64,000 nt of DNA from Cryoendolithus antarcticus (GCA_002077065.1 NAJO01000068.1:1-64000); one strand, 5' to 3'. Shown: positions 31,252 through 43,140, numbered from the stretch's first letter. Program-made: numbers and translations. Notes: generated by a model from the letters alone, not told the origin.

Positions 31252-32268
31252 ATGGCCGCGAACTCGCTCCATGAGCCCTTCAAGTCAGCGACGGCCCAGC
31301 CCCCATATGCCTCAACATCCTCCTACTCGTCAGCGGCATCGGCTTCAGTGTCCATTAGATCGACATATCTGAACTATAGATCGCAAGCATTCTCGAGTCG
31401 ACCATCCACACAATCCTCGCAGCTACAAGGGACCGAGTCAATAGCGACGGCGCAGCAGTTGAATGACTTCCCCCAAGCAACGAGTGTGCTGCTTGTTGCG
31501 GTCGCCGGCCTGCCTCGATCAACACTCAAGACCCATATCGAAACGGCTCTGCGGGAGGACAATGGCACAAGGTCGATCGTGATCCTTGGCAATGAGGAAC
31601 AACAGCCTGGTATCAAGCTGCTGAAGATGGACATGTACGCTCTCCTGGGTAGAATCGGTCGGGAAGCTAGTGTGGATGTAGTTCTGCAACGACATTGGAC
31701 GAGCGAGGACGTAAGCCAAAGGTTGAGCTGGAGTCTCGCGCAGTCAGATGTTGGGGGTCACGGTCACAAGGAGCTTGCGGGTGTAATCTGCGACGTAGCT
31801 GGGTCTGGGATGGCTACTGAGGATATTGTGGATATGGACAGTGCCGCATTTGAGAGCGCATGGAAGAGATCGGTCGGCTTCCTCCATGCGGTGGCACATG
31901 GCGTCGTATCCTCACTCAGGAACTCAAGCATCAAGAGCTATGGACGACCTACTACGCCAAACGCCAACGGCCACCGCTTTAGACCTTTTCTCGCAGTCAC
32001 AATTCCCTCGGCATCCGACACGAACCCTGACTTCTACATGACAGCTGTCAGATCTCTGCTGGACCGTCTTGGACCCGCCTGCAGCGATGTACCCTTGGAC
32101 GTGGGGTATGCGGATCAGCTACTGCTTCCAGAACCTACTGTTGAGCCTGTGAGGAAGGCTCCATTGCTTGCACCCATCAACGGCTGGAACGACGATGACG
32201 ATGCCTTGTCAGGCGGAGAGTCTCCGACAAAGCTATGGGCAGCGGCGAGCGAGATGGGTTACTTTTGA
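31252..32268 (+). CDS. Unrecognised 338-residue protein
   Basis: I do not recognise this protein. The ATG at 31252 (MAANSLHEPFKSATAQPP) was chosen because the upstream in-frame sequence is basic and non-conserved in look. Residues 1-75 are Ser/Ala-rich. A region at about 80-300 could be an alpha/beta fold: SVLLVAVAGLP (strand-turn), RSIVILGNEEQ, GVICDVAG, FRPFLAVTIPSASDTNPDFY. A long helix FESAWKRSVGFLHAVAHGVV precedes the last strand. This layout is loosely like a degenerate short-chain dehydrogenase without its catalytic Tyr-x-x-x-Lys, but that is a guess. The C-terminus is acidic and ends KLWAAASEMGYF. Length and codon character support a real gene. Confidence 0.65.
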   Translation: MAANSLHEPFKSATAQPPYASTSSYSSAASASVSIRSTYLNYRSQAFSSRPSTQSSQLQGTESIATAQQLNDFPQATSVLLVAVAGLPRSTLKTHIETALREDNGTRSIVILGNEEQQPGIKLLKMDMYALLGRIGREASVDVVLQRHWTSEDVSQRLSWSLAQSDVGGHGHKELAGVICDVAGSGMATEDIVDMDSAAFESAWKRSVGFLHAVAHGVVSSLRNSSIKSYGRPTTPNANGHRFRPFLAVTIPSASDTNPDFYMTAVRSLLDRLGPACSDVPLDVGYADQLLLPEPTVEPVRKAPLLAPINGWNDDDDALSGGESPTKLWAAASEMGYF

Positions 32269-32332
32269 AGCATCACTATCCTGAAGATGAAGCTACGAAG
32301 ATACAATGGTATGTACAAATCCTGCTGGTCTT

Positions 32333-33580
32333 TTACTTCCATCCCCATCTCTTCTGGACAAAACGTATCACGTACACTAGTCCAACAAGGACAGGCACCT
32401 CGATCAGCGGCCCAACAGTAGCTGCCAGGGCCTCCTGACTTCCCGCTCCGTACACCGATACCACCACAGCTATCGCAAGCTCGAAGTTGTTGCTTGCCGC
32501 GGTGAACGACTGCGTGCAGCTGACCTTGTACCCGAAGCCGGCGCGCCACATCATCCAAGCCGTGAAAGGAAAAATGACCAGGAAGTAGACCAATAGTGGA
32601 GCGCACACCCTTAGTACCGAAGTGATCTGCTCTACCACGTGCAAGCCCTGCGACGCGAAGAGCACGATGATGGTGTACAGCAATCCTAGCAAGCTGAATG
32701 GCGCGATGTACCGGATGAACTTGTGCTGGTACTTGTGCTCGCCGAGCAGTCGCCTCAGGACCAAGCGCGTGATGATCGCAGCTCCGAGCGGTATGCCAAG
32801 GAAGACCGCAACTGACGTGGCACTGTCCGAGTATAGGTCTTTGTTGTGAACCGGTGCTGGGTCGCGCGAGACCACATGGACGTAGAAAACTGCCATCGGG
32901 GCAAACAAGACTATTTGCAAGATTGAGTTAAAAGCCACGAGGACGGCGCAAAAGTCTGAATCTCCGCCTGCCAAATCCGTCCAGATCAGTACCATGGCGA
33001 TGCAGCGCGCGACGCCGACGAAGATGAGACCGTCGCGGAGTTCTCGCCGATCGGGCAGGAAAGCCCATGCCAGGGCGGTCATAAAGAGTGGTGCGATGAT
33101 CCAGTTGAGCACGAAGGAGATCCCGATCTGGACCCAGAGCTCCTTCCTCTTCAGCAGCAGATGTAGCGTTTCGAATCGGACCTTGCAGAGAATCGGATAC
33201 ATCATGACGAGCAGTCCGACTGCTATAGGTACACTGACGCCTACGAACTGGCCTCTTTGTAGTGCTTCGCCTGTCCCTGGGACCAAGTTGCCGAGGATAA
33301 TGCCCAGCCCCATTGACAAGAGGATCCATAGCACGAGTAGTCTGTCGAGCCATGACAGGCCCTTGAAGGGTGGTGGGCGGGTGTCTTGTGCTATGTCACT
33401 GTTAGCCTAGTCAAGCATGTAGCGCTCAGAACCACACGTACCATCTCCATTCAAGTTCAAGTCTGCCTCTCGACTCTCCATGCTCGTTTCTGTCTTGCCA
33501 CCTTCAAGGTCATCTCGGCTTCGACCGAGTCCTGCGTCTGCTCGTAGATCATCTGTTACACCCCGCTCAATTGTGTCCAT
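32333..33580 (-). CDS. ACR3: Arsenite efflux transporter ACR3
   Basis: Exons 33580-33442 and 33390-32333 (51-nt intron, gtacgt...catag) give 398 residues. After an acidic N-terminus (about 1-50) come some ten membrane segments: LLVLWILLSMGLGIILGNLV, SVPIAVGLLVMMYPILCKV (with the Cys that is conserved in Acr3), SFVLNWIIAPLFMTALAWAF, FVGVARCIAMVLIWTDLAGG, AVLVAFNSILQIVLFAPMAV and CTQSFTAASNNFELAIAVVV. These are typical Acr3 signatures; the protein exports arsenite across the plasma membrane. No arsenate reductase or methyltransferase gene sits beside it in this window. Confidence 0.93.
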
Positions 33581-34132
33581 GTTGTGGTGACTGTGTATCC
33601 GACACTAACATCAATATGTAATTGCGTTAAGTCATTTGCAAATACTTCGGGATCGAAGTATATGTAACGAACATCTTCATTGGACGTAGTCACTTGTACG
33701 ACAAGCTCAGCCAATCAGCAAACGTTCATGACTACGTCGCCAAGGTCTAGGGCAGGCGAAGGTACAAATCTTCTGAGGTTGTCACCGCTCGTAGAACACT
33801 CGACGACGCGATTGACTGTGGACTGGAATCTTCCTTCCGAATTGTAAGCTGCGTGTCACTGCTGGCCACGCAGTGGGTTCGAATGCTGATGGTGGCATGA
33901 TGCTCTCACCGTGGTGTTACATGGAAGTTGTTGTTGAGCAGTGACACTGCTGCTATCACCAAGTGACTACATGGTTACGACGGTTTTCGAGATGTCCGAG
34001 ACGTCGTTACGATTGCACTTGTCGCCCTGGTTGTAGGAGCATAGCGCTGTGCTGCCATGCCCACGCAAAACTGAATCGGAAAGTACCATTGAAAGACTCG
34101 CGCCTGGCGCTTGCCAGTACTATGCGAGGAAT
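33581..34132. other. Intergenic region, no gene seen
   Basis: This region lies upstream of ACR3 (minus strand) and downstream of the decayed GST. It likely holds the ACR3 promoter. Apparent frames have no recognisable product. Confidence 0.45.
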
Positions 34133-34986
34133 TTACGACAGTGGGTGTGTTGGACGAGAGTAAGAGCTGTCAGACTCATTGGATGAGCGAAAGTAAGTGG
34201 AGTAAAGGTTTGACAAGTCCTCGAAATGACTATATGCCTTCGATCTCCACTGCCTCTCCTCGATCGCCTTTGCCTTCGCTTTCTCGATTCCAGCGAATTG
34301 TGGTGGGCTCTTCGCTCCCAACTGCGCCGCAAGATCCATGTCCGGATCCCTTCGCCATAGCTCTCTGATACCCTTCCCGCCCGGCGCACAATGCCATCCA
34401 TTTGACAACGTCTGGGTACGAGGTCAGGTCCATCGGTGCGAACTGCCAGATCGTCGTAACGCAGACCAGAGACATGCTATCCGCTGCTGTGAACTCTTTG
34501 CCGGCAAATTAATTCGAGCGGCTGAGCTGCGTGCCCATTGCTGTAAGGACTGCATCTACACGTTCCGCGGAGCGCTTGACAGCTGGATTCGTCGGCTCTG
34601 AGACCCCCGCGCCTGTCAACGAGTAGAGTCGCATGAGTGCTGGCATAAGTGTGCCTGGACGTCTTGTCAGCCATTTCGAGAGTAATACCAGATCATTGAC
34701 GACCTACCATCAGCGTGATGGAACCAGTACAGAAAGTCACTGTACCCCTTCTCCCCCGGCTTCATGAAGTACCTCCCGTTGCCGTAGACCTGAGCGATGT
34801 ACTCCACGCACGCCGCTGACTCGGCTAGTCTGCCGTTCTCATCTTCAATCACAGGCGCTGCGCCGAGAACGTGCATCTGCTTGTAAACTGTTGGGGCGAA
34901 AAGGGGAGCCCGAGGATATAATTGAAGCTCGTATTCGAGGCCGAGCTCTTCGCAGAGCCAGACCACGCGCTCAGAGTACCAAGATG
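34133..34986 (-). pseudogene. Decayed glutathione S-transferase gene
   Basis: The minus strand encodes pieces of a fungal GST: SERVVWLCEELGLEYELQLY, the thioredoxin-fold AAPVIEDENGRLAESAACVE, then, after an intron at about 34698-34655 (gtaggt...gtccag), GTLMPALMRLYSLTGAG, SEPTNPAVKRSAERVDAVL, KEFTAADSMSLVCVTTIW and DPDMDLAAQLGAKSPPQFAG. Two lesions break it: a TAA at 34511-34509 where a residue such as Tyr is expected (RSN_FAGKEF), and a one-base frameshift at about 34346-34351 between AMAKG and DPDMDL. The N-terminus before SERVVW also lacks an in-frame start. The product would be truncated within the C-terminal helical domain. Confidence 0.82.
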
Positions 34987-35919
34987 TCGGTTATTATGAG
35001 TAAAAGTAGACGCACACGATTTGATACCCGTGAGACTTGGAGATGGTGGACTCTAAGTGGCATCGACATGGTCGTGTCAGGACTGCTCAGAAGTGTGATG
35101 ATCAAGGTAGCAAGTGATAGTCGTGCGGGTTATGTGACCGTACTCGTCGTCCGAATAGGTTTATACTCAAGTATCTGTACATTTTACGGATAATAGCGTG
35201 TATGTGCTAGGGCAAGTCAATCGCTTGCTTGCGGTGTTAAGCACATACTATAACCTCGGCGTATACGCGAATGCGAACTCAACTGCACACTGCCATCCCC
35301 CAAAGTACAGCATCAACATTCTAACGCCGTCAACGCGAGTACTGTTAGGCTAGACGCGAATCGACATTTGTGACTCAGAAACGTTCGTTTGTCTAATCCA
35401 CATATTCAAAACCCCTGGATATCCGATGCCACCCAACATGACTCCTAAATGCAGCTCAGCCGACCGATCGCGCGCAAATGTCTGTCCACACCCTTAGTCA
35501 CGACGCTCCGACGTCAGTGTCTTCATTCGCTCCGGCCTCGCATCCCAATAACAATCGCATCTAGGCGCTTCTCCCTTCATCTCATGCCCTCTACTGCCGC
35601 TCGCGACGTCATTGCGATGTCCCTTGTCTTGTCTTCCATAGCAGGCAGATTGGATGGTTCGATAGTATGTCGCTGCGAGCCAGGACACTGCGATGCAATG
35701 TGGCCCAGTATGAGACCTACTCAAGGTACCCATGCTAGTGTAGCGCCGTCGCCTGCTTTATGGGGATGCATGCCGCAGTCTCTGATCAATGTCGGTCAAG
35801 GGTAAACCATCTGTGCCATCGATTGCGGGGACGTCTATCAGTCCACATCAAGCAGAGGCAATGACCGCCACCATCGCACACGGTTCCCCATCTCGTTTAT
35901 ACTGGCTCTCACGGGCCCT
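34987..35919. other. Intergenic region, no gene seen
   Basis: This region lies between the remnant GST 5' end and the 3' end of the LisH regulator. The GST N-terminal exon may once have been here (about 34985-35020), but no intact start is readable. Other frames look random. Confidence 0.4.
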
Positions 35920-38339
35920 TCACATCCCTTCCCCAGTCGCCTCTAGCCCGTTATCAAACGCAAAGTTGTCGAAGCCCAGTCCACTTCCATCGTCGTTATT
36001 CAGGAAACTATCAAAATCAAAGTTGTCCAGTACATCGCCTCCAGTGCCTCCGAGGTCCGCGAAATCCATGCCGATATCGAACTGGCCATTGCTCGGGTCG
36101 CCCAGATTACCGAAGGGCTGATTCTGAGTCATGTCGGGCGTGGACTGAGGCATGATGTTTGGCTGTGGTTGCTGATTGGGCTGTGGCACTGGTGCTCCGT
36201 TGGGCATAGGCTGGCCGGCTTTCGGATGGAAAGAGTTCGGTGCCATAGGCGTAATTGGTGTTGCCGGGGTGGGTGTTGGAGGTTGCTCAGATTCGGTAGT
36301 TGGGACTGCTGCTGCTGCTTGATTGCCGCCTTTCTTGCCCTGCGCGCTGTCAGTGCGTTGACCTCTAGGCTGCACATTTATCGCAGCATCACTCACCTTC
36401 TTCGCATCCTTCTTGCCACCAGGTTTCGGCTTGTTCGCCTGGCTAGGCGTCGGCGGCGCGGCAGACTGTGCAGGGCTGCTCGGCTGCGTGCCTCCCGGAC
36501 CATTAAGCGGCGGAGCAGGCGGTGGAGGCATGTTACCCTGCCGTGGCGTCACATTCGGCGGCTGTTGACCAGGAGGCTGGCCCGGGCCACCAGGATGGCC
36601 AGGCATCATATTAGGAGGCATCTGCTGGGGAGCACCGGGGAAAGTGCCATTTGGCAACATTCGTTGTGGCTGTTGCTGATTGAACATCTCCATCGACGCT
36701 TGCGTCAGCTGGCCCTGCTGCTGATTGAATCCTGGGTGTGATCGTGGCACAAGCTGTCCACCTGGACCCTGGACCATCATGTTTCGCATCTGGGGTGGTA
36801 TTTGACTAGGGTCGAAGCCTGGAGCAGGTGAGGCGCGACCTTGCATTTGTCCATTCGGCGATGTACCCGCCTGCATATTCGGCGTTCCTCGAGCCATGTC
36901 GTTCGGGCTCGGCGACGGCCCAGCTCGACTACCTTGTGGCGACATGTTCGGAGCGAATTGACCATTGCCAGCATGCATGGCGCCAGGGCCCGAGATACTG
37001 TCTTGCTCCTGTCGGGCCATGAGAAGTCGCTTCTTATTCTGCTGCTCAAGCAACATCAACTGCATCTGATAGTCTTGCAACGCGTGGTTACCGCCATTGC
37101 TACCAGCAGCGCCTTGACTGCCTGCATTCGGCACCATGCCAGGTCGCATGGCACCATTCGCATAGTCGCCCATGGCGTTGTCGATGCCAGCTTGGCTGAG
37201 CGGACTTCCTTGCGCGCCGGTTGGACCCATGTTCGCAGCATTGGGAGGCATGCCCTTGTTCATGTTAGAATTTGCTTGATTCTGTGCCATTGCCGTTTTC
37301 ATGTGATTTTGCATTTGTTGCGAGTAGGTCTCCACAGACTTCCGTTGCGCGTTAGTAGGCTGCCTTGCAAGGAGGTGGAACTGTTCTGCGGGCATGAGAT
37401 TGGGGTCCATCCCGTGGCTCTCGAGTAGCTCACGGGCGCGATGTGCAGCGGCGGGATCGAGGGGGATTTGGTCGGGACCCACCTGATTGTTTGGCATCTG
37501 ACCGCCTTGGCCTTGCGGTCTCATCTGCATGTTGCCCTCCAGTCGTTGCCGCTTTGGCGATGGAGCGTCACCGGAGCCCGGCGAGTTTGATCGGGGCCCG
37601 TTCATCTCCATTTGAGAGTTGGATCGCTCCATCTGCTGGCCCTGCATCATCTGGCCTTGTTGAGCACGCAGTTGTTGCTGTTGTTGCTGCATGCGTGCTG
37701 CCATCGCGGGGTTCCTTCGCATGTGTGTTAGCCTGGGACCAATCTCGCATACGAATATGACACCTACATATTGCCAGCGTTCACCATAGCTGCCTTCTTA
37801 AGGTTCTCTGGCATCATGCCGTTGATCATGGCTGTGTTGCTGCGCATTCCCATCTGCGTTGCAGGATCCGCATTACCCATTATGGCCATTCGCTGCTTCT
37901 GTGCTTGTCGCTGAGTACTGACATATGATATCGCAGAAGGCTTGCCATTACTCCGTCGCGCGTTGAATATGTCCCAAAACTGACACCACCAATCGATGAG
38001 GAAAGGTTTGTCGCTCGGATTCTCAAATTGTGGTTCAGGCAGGTCTTTCGGTCGCGACGGGTCCGAGTCGTCATTGCCGTTAGGCTGGCGCGAGTTGGGC
38101 GATTGTTTGGCGAGTCCAAACTGGCCGCAGTCGACCATGGCGCGTGCGACATCATAGTTCTGGGTGCGTAGGAAGTACTCGTAGATATAGGCATTGAGTC
38201 GGTTGATACCGCCCTGTGGGTCGTGGGGACTTCCGGCGTTGGTGGGCGTTGGCGCATTCATTTGTTGCTGCTGGGGATGCTGTCCCGCCATGCCACCGCC
38301 GACGGGTCCACCCATGTTCAACTGCTGCGTCTGGCTCAT
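35920..38339 (-). CDS. LisH-domain Som1/Flo8-like transcriptional regulator
   Basis: Exons 38339-37768 and 37714-35920 (53-nt intron with ggctaac branch) give 788 residues. The LisH-like motif (LNAYIYEYFLRTQNYDVARA) is at about residues 48-67, followed by a conserved block KPFLIDWWCQFWDIFNARRS (about 113-132), as in Som1/SomA/Flo8 proteins that act with cAMP-PKA signalling in adhesion and development. The rest is Gln/Met/Pro/Asn-rich and disordered, and ends in an acidic-aromatic segment (NFDFDSFLNNDDGSGLGFDN) that looks like an activation domain. A long upstream region (about 1.6 kb) without genes fits a highly regulated gene. Confidence 0.83.
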
Positions 38340-39932
38340 GTCGATGCGGAATGATGACTGTACTCGTGTCTATGTAGTCGATGCGCCAATATATGCAGAA
38401 TGCAGTCAATGAGGTCGAGTCAAGTGCATGCGCAGGAGAGATGTCCCGAGACGAGGCTGTCAGCAGCGGAAAGGTGGCGAAGCCGGCGGGAGCGTCCTGG
38501 AAAGGACGAAGGGCGGTCGCGAGCGATGGGAGCAGTCGCACTGCGTGGGCGCGGGTCGATGTATGGGTGGAGCGTGGGTGTGCGCGCGAACGACACGAGG
38601 TTCAAGTTGCGCTGGCGCAATCAGGAAGCGGTGCAGCTACTCCACAGCACTAGCGACACGACGTGTGGAGGTTAGGGTGATCGCGACGCCGCCAGCCAGC
38701 ATATTCCGGTTGTTGCGAGAGGGTGGCGGTGTTGGCGGCGGTGTGTATGTTATCGCCGGTAGGGGTGGGAGGAATCTCTGGTGGAGATGGCGCGGTTGGA
38801 CATGGTGGTGAGCAGCAGGGCGCGAGTGTGGGAGGCCGGGAGCTAGTCGCAGAGACAGGTCTTGGCATTCGGCGCCCGACCGAATTACACCTCCTCAGAC
38901 ACGACGCTGAGCAATCTGACAAAGCTAGGAGCTGACTCCTATGAGCGGACTGGGTGTGGCTGTACACTCCATCTTAAAACTGGGCTCGTCGCCGCCTACA
39001 GCCTTCGACAGAAAGCTCGCTCGATGCTCCCCCGAAGTCACATGATCTGTTAGGCGATGCAGCTTATTGGACCGGGAAGGGAGGCAGGGCCCGAATACCC
39101 TGGCGATCGGCCGCTCTTCTATGATCGTGCAACCATCGACCTCACCCCTTGTACCGACATGAGACATCTGCAGAAGATCGCATCTCGATAGCGCTTCGTA
39201 TCGTGATGTGCGCGCACGATAAGCTGCTCTCTCGTGTTCTGAGGTAAGGGCTACGAAGTCGATTGCAAAGCCAACACTTCGGCCTACCTACGGGAGGAGC
39301 GTCCGGACTGTCTGCCATAGGTTGGGCCACGATATCGACAATACAGCCCTTCAGCCCATAAACATACTCGCTAGTCCGCACAGTGTTGGTAGACGTGAGG
39401 TCTATATAAGCACGTCTTGCGATACATGGGAAGGTACGATGTGTAGTCGTGCCTTCCAGTGCCTCTCCCAAATACAACAGCAACCCGATGCTAAGTCTAC
39501 TGTAAAGGACCAGATAGTCCGGTCTGATGTCGATGAGTTCGGGGTCGAGAAGTGTCACGAGAGCAGTAGTATCCTAGTCTACTCGACGCGAGAATGTGCA
39601 GTCAGAAGGGATTCCTGCAATGTAGCCATTGGACGCCGTCATCACTCCGTCTCGATGAGGCTCCATGAGTGATGTCGTAAGCTATGGGCAGTGAGCGCAA
39701 GACGCATATGAAGTGATGCTTGAGCAGGAAGCAAGTCCAGGTTCAACTGCTCTGGCTTCCCTGCGCTGAGTGTTCGGACACTCCTGCCTCGTCAACAGTG
39801 TCTTGGCTTGACACCTATCGACTTGGTTTCACGCACCCACCTTCTCGAGACGTCAGCATCCTGACCTGCATCGCATCTCAGCCCAATAGATCGCCCTCAT
39901 CATCAAGATCATTATTAGCGCTTCGGAAGACA
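38340..39932. other. Long intergenic region, probable regulator promoter/UTR
   Basis: About 1.6 kb precede the LisH regulator start. On its sense strand, 38660-38900 is pyrimidine/GC-rich, as in a long 5' UTR. A weak open frame on the minus strand at 39142-39558 contains a segment (RRAYIDLTSTNTVRTSEYVY) faintly like HET-family C-termini; this is too weak to call a gene. Confidence 0.4.
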
Positions 39933-40376
39933 ATGGCAATCCCGAGCCCCAGCGAGATCGTCTACACCGACAGGTATAATACCCTACTCGATCTCTTCTA
40001 GGCCCACAGGCTTGATGAGTGTCTAGATAAAACCGAGAAAATGATCGAAGAACCTGGAGTTCCTCGCTACCATTGCATGAAGCTGTTGCTGTTACTTGCA
40101 TCTTTGCTTCCAGATGTCGACGAAGCGTGGAGCAAACATTACGAGGCCGAATTACTGTGGCACATCGTGCGAAAGCACGACCCCGCTGGCGAAGACCCAG
40201 AGATCGACCAAGCCATGCAGGAACTTTGGGAGGAGATTGAAGGTAGCAAGACTGAGCTTGAGGCCGAACCAAGAAAGACGCATGATCCACGTTCTGACGA
40301 GGCTGCCGAAGATAGCGATTCGAGTCCGCTGGAAGAGGAACAAAGCGAAGAGCCACCAGAAAAATCGACGACCTGA
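39933..40376 (+). CDS. Small acidic protein of unknown function
   Basis: I do not recognise this protein. From the ATG at 40041 alone it has 111 residues: a Leu-rich helix (YHCMKLLLLLASLLPDVDEA), DEAWSKHYEAELLWHIVRKH and a Glu/Asp/Ser-rich tail. An upstream ATG at 39933 can be joined by a putative 36-nt intron (39974-40009, gtataa...cccacag), giving 135 residues in frame (exon 1 MAIPSPSEIVYTD). That intron is unusually short, so the start is uncertain. It converges on the GNAT gene, with only 10 bases between stops. Confidence 0.45.
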
Positions 40377-40386
40377 GACTCTCGAT

Positions 40387-41135
40387 CTAACGGTCCACGT
40401 CCTTAAAGAAAATATCGCCTCCCTCGATTCCCAATAGGGGATTACCTTCGCCGGAGCATGCGCTGCCAACGCTTTCAGGTCCGAACCCGCATTTTCGGTA
40501 AAATCCTTCCTTACCGCGCGCCGATATTACACTCACGCATACGCCCTCGTTCGCTGCTTGCTCAAAACCCCAAGCCACGAGAGGTTTACCAATACCCTTG
40601 CCTTGGGTACTCGGATCAACGGCCAGACAAGAAAGATACCACGACTCCGCACGAGGACCTGGGACTAGAGTCAGATACCCGCAAGACACAGACAAGGCGT
40701 CAGCTGGAACGTACCACTCCAGAAGTGCTCGGCATACGGCATGGATCTCTCGATGACATCCTCCATCTTCTGGTCCGCCGCGCGATTCGGCGGCAGTCCG
40801 CCGTCGCCAAGTGGCTTCTCTTCGCTGTCGTCTTGGTCCGTACGAAACCTGCACCAATGTGCTAGGCCAATAATGGCGTCGTTCTCGTCGATGGCTACGA
40901 GAAACGTGTTGTCTGGCTTGTGGTACTTGTGAATGAAACGCTTTCTGAAATAGATATGAACATCCTCGGGGTACTGATGGCGATACGGATGGATGAGCTC
41001 GCCAAAAAGGTTGTCTGAGCTGAAGGCGCGAGCGCAGACTGCGTGGGTTAAAAAACATATAACGGGATGTTCATCGTGCAACGTCTTACCTTGAGATGCG
41101 GGCAGCAAATCTGCTTCAGTTGCTAGTCGAATCAT
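40387..41135 (-). CDS. GNAT-family N-acetyltransferase
   Basis: Exons 41135-41090, 41038-40715 and 40658-40387 give 213 residues. The first intron (41089-41039) is 51 nt and free of stops, so unspliced mRNA would stay in frame; splicing gives PASQVCARAF, the more natural sequence. The second intron (40714-40659) joins HFWSG to PRAESWYLSC. Acetyl-CoA-binding motif A is LSCLAVDPSTQGKGIGKPLV, with QGKGIG the pyrophosphate loop, followed by SARGKEGFYRKCGFGP. The N-terminal part (RLATEADLLPAS, HPYRHQYPEDVHIYFRKRF) matches a fungal GNAT subgroup of unknown substrate. Confidence 0.82.
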
Positions 41136-41651
41136 CTTATGATAGACACAGCTAATATCACTTCAAAAATCGGTATTGAGATCGAAAGAAGAGTGAAGAA
41201 AGACGTATCTGCTAAGAAAGTGAACGGAGATCGTGTTCTGGTGTGGTGAAGTCGCCAAGAATGGAAGGTCGTTGCGAGGCAGCTGCACGCCTGCCTTGTG
41301 GACTAACTCTCCAGAACTCACTCGACTGCCGATGCTCGCATGGTTGTGTATAGACTACGGATATCCCTCATACTTTGCGAGACTATTTCCTGAAGCACTT
41401 AGGGTAGCGTGAACCCAGCACGGTAAGACCGACGATTGCAATTATGAGATGCATTCGTATCACTTGCAACATGCCGAGGTTGGCGCAGCCATTCTTTCCT
41501 CTTCCATGCTGGCATTCTTGCTGTGTGCTAACGCAGTCCGCACTTAACTCGGAGAGGTCTTCGGTGCATGACAGCGACCAGTATTGATCCAGTGAAGAGT
41601 ATAGGCTCTGTCGATCTGGTCCTCATTACAGCATGCCATGTCGCGATCCTT
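41136..41651. other. Intergenic region, no gene seen
   Basis: This lies upstream of the GNAT gene and downstream of the polyol dehydrogenase, both on the minus strand. No coding or RNA feature is supported. Confidence 0.45.
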
Positions 41652-43018
41652 TCAATTGGTCAAAGTGATGTTCGCGGCCTGTGCAAGCGACGACTCGTTC
41701 TGTGTTGAGATTAGCAGAGGCTCAAGTAACACAACACGTGTCGATCACTCACAACGCCCGGACCCCTGATCAAGGTCTTGATCCCCTCGCTCTTCTTCAC
41801 CCTCTCGAAAGCGATTTCAGCCTGCTCGAACGCCACGCTTCCAGTGATGAGCTGCTTGACGTCCACCTTGCCAGTCGCGATCAGATCCACAGCCAGCTTG
41901 TAGTCACCAGCCTTGTACCTGAAACTGCCTCTGACATTCAGCTCCTTCGCGCACATTGTAGTAATCGGCCAGGTGATGTTGTCCTTGCCCATGCCAGCCT
42001 GCACGAACGTGCCGCCAACACGAAGTGCGTGGATGGCTTGCTGGATGCACGGCTCGGCGCCAGTAGCATCGATTGCAACATCAGCACCAGCACCGAGCTC
42101 AGCCTCCTTGATCATGTTTGCCGCGTTCTCTTCAGACGAAACGCGTTGCGAGCGGAAGAGGTGAGTGGCGGCGTACTTGCCGGCGAACTGCAGACGGTCC
42201 TCGTTGACGTCAATGCACACAACCTTCGATGCGCCGAATGCCTTCGCGACAGCACAGCAGAGTAGTCCAACGGGCCCAGCCCCGTAGACAACCACACTGT
42301 CTCCTGGCTTCACATCACCCTGCTTGACGACGTGTACGCCCACGGACAGCGGCTCGACAACGGCACCCTCCTCGAGCGTGACATGATCCGGCAGCTTATA
42401 CGCAAAGTCTTCCGGCACTCTGTAGTACTTCGCCAACGTCCCATCGTAGGGCGGCGTCGCCGCAAACTTCATATCATCACACAGATTGTAGTACCCCTCA
42501 AGACACCTCTCGCATCTCCTGCAAGGAACGCCAGGCTCCATGGCCACGCGATCGCCGACCTTCAGGTTCTTGACTTTATCTCCTACTTGCTCTACGATCC
42601 CTGAGGACTCGTGACCGAGCACCATGGGGGCGCGGACCACGAAGTTGCCGATCGCGCCATGAGTCCAGTAGTGCACATCGCTGCCGCAGATGCCGGTGTA
42701 CTTGACGTTCACGATCACGTCGTGGGCGTCTTGGATGGTGGGGATTGGGCGGTCTTCGAATTTGACGTGGTCTTGCTTTTCGAGGACGAAGGAGAGGTTC
42801 TGGGACGCAGGTTAGTCCGCAAGCTACACCTGGCATGAAGCGATTCGCCATACATTATGAGCAGCACATGACCTCGAGACTGTTGTTGACAACGACCTGC
42901 TCCCCAAGAACTTCACACCGCCCAGCCTCTCGAAAGACTTGACGGCACCGCGTTGGCGAACCACGCTGCTCGACGCCCTCGCAGCGGAGCTTGCGAACTT
43001 CGACCTGATTAGAAGCAT
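41652..43018 (-). CDS. Xylitol/sorbitol dehydrogenase with presequence-like N-terminus
   Basis: Exons 43018-42854, 42799-41753 and 41699-41652 give 419 residues; introns are 54 nt (gtatgg...gactaac...cccag) and 53 nt. From NLSFVLEKQDHVKFEDRPIP on it is a zinc-dependent medium-chain polyol dehydrogenase, most like fungal D-xylulose reductase: catalytic zinc GICGSDVHYWTHG and LGHESSG, structural-zinc cysteines in PCRRCERCLEGYYNLC, Rossmann YGAGPVGLL and the NAD-selecting Asp in VCIDVNEDR. The first exon adds about 55 residues rich in Arg/Ser/Ala (MLLIRSKFASSAARASSS, RSLSTTVSRS) that look like a mitochondrial presequence. XDH is usually cytosolic; start choice is therefore the main uncertainty. 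Confidence 0.87.
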
Positions 43019-43132
43019 GATTGAGATCGAGGAGTGGAGATTTGGCGTCGCTGCAAACGTAGAAAGCAATAAACACACACTTGCAGCTTCTCTCACTCAC
43101 GAGATGAGGCTCTGCTACTTGCAGCAACAGCA

Positions 43133-43140
43133 ATATATAC
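43133..43140 (-). promoter_or_regulatory. TATA-like element of the polyol dehydrogenase
   Basis: A gtatatat-like element on the minus strand lies about 115 bases upstream of the ATG at 43018, a usual distance for a fungal TATA box with a short 5' UTR. Confidence 0.4.

Noticed and set aside
33840..33900. Possible tRNA T-loop (gtgggttcgaatgc)
   Set aside because: The flanking bases do not form a T-stem, acceptor stem or anticodon arm.
36169..36741. Plus-strand Arg/Leu-rich frame of 190 codons
   Set aside because: It is the antisense of the Gln/Pro-rich part of the LisH regulator; composition explains its openness.
39142..39558. Minus-strand frame with faint HET-family resemblance
   Set aside because: Only one short segment is suggestive; there is no domain start or conserved motif.
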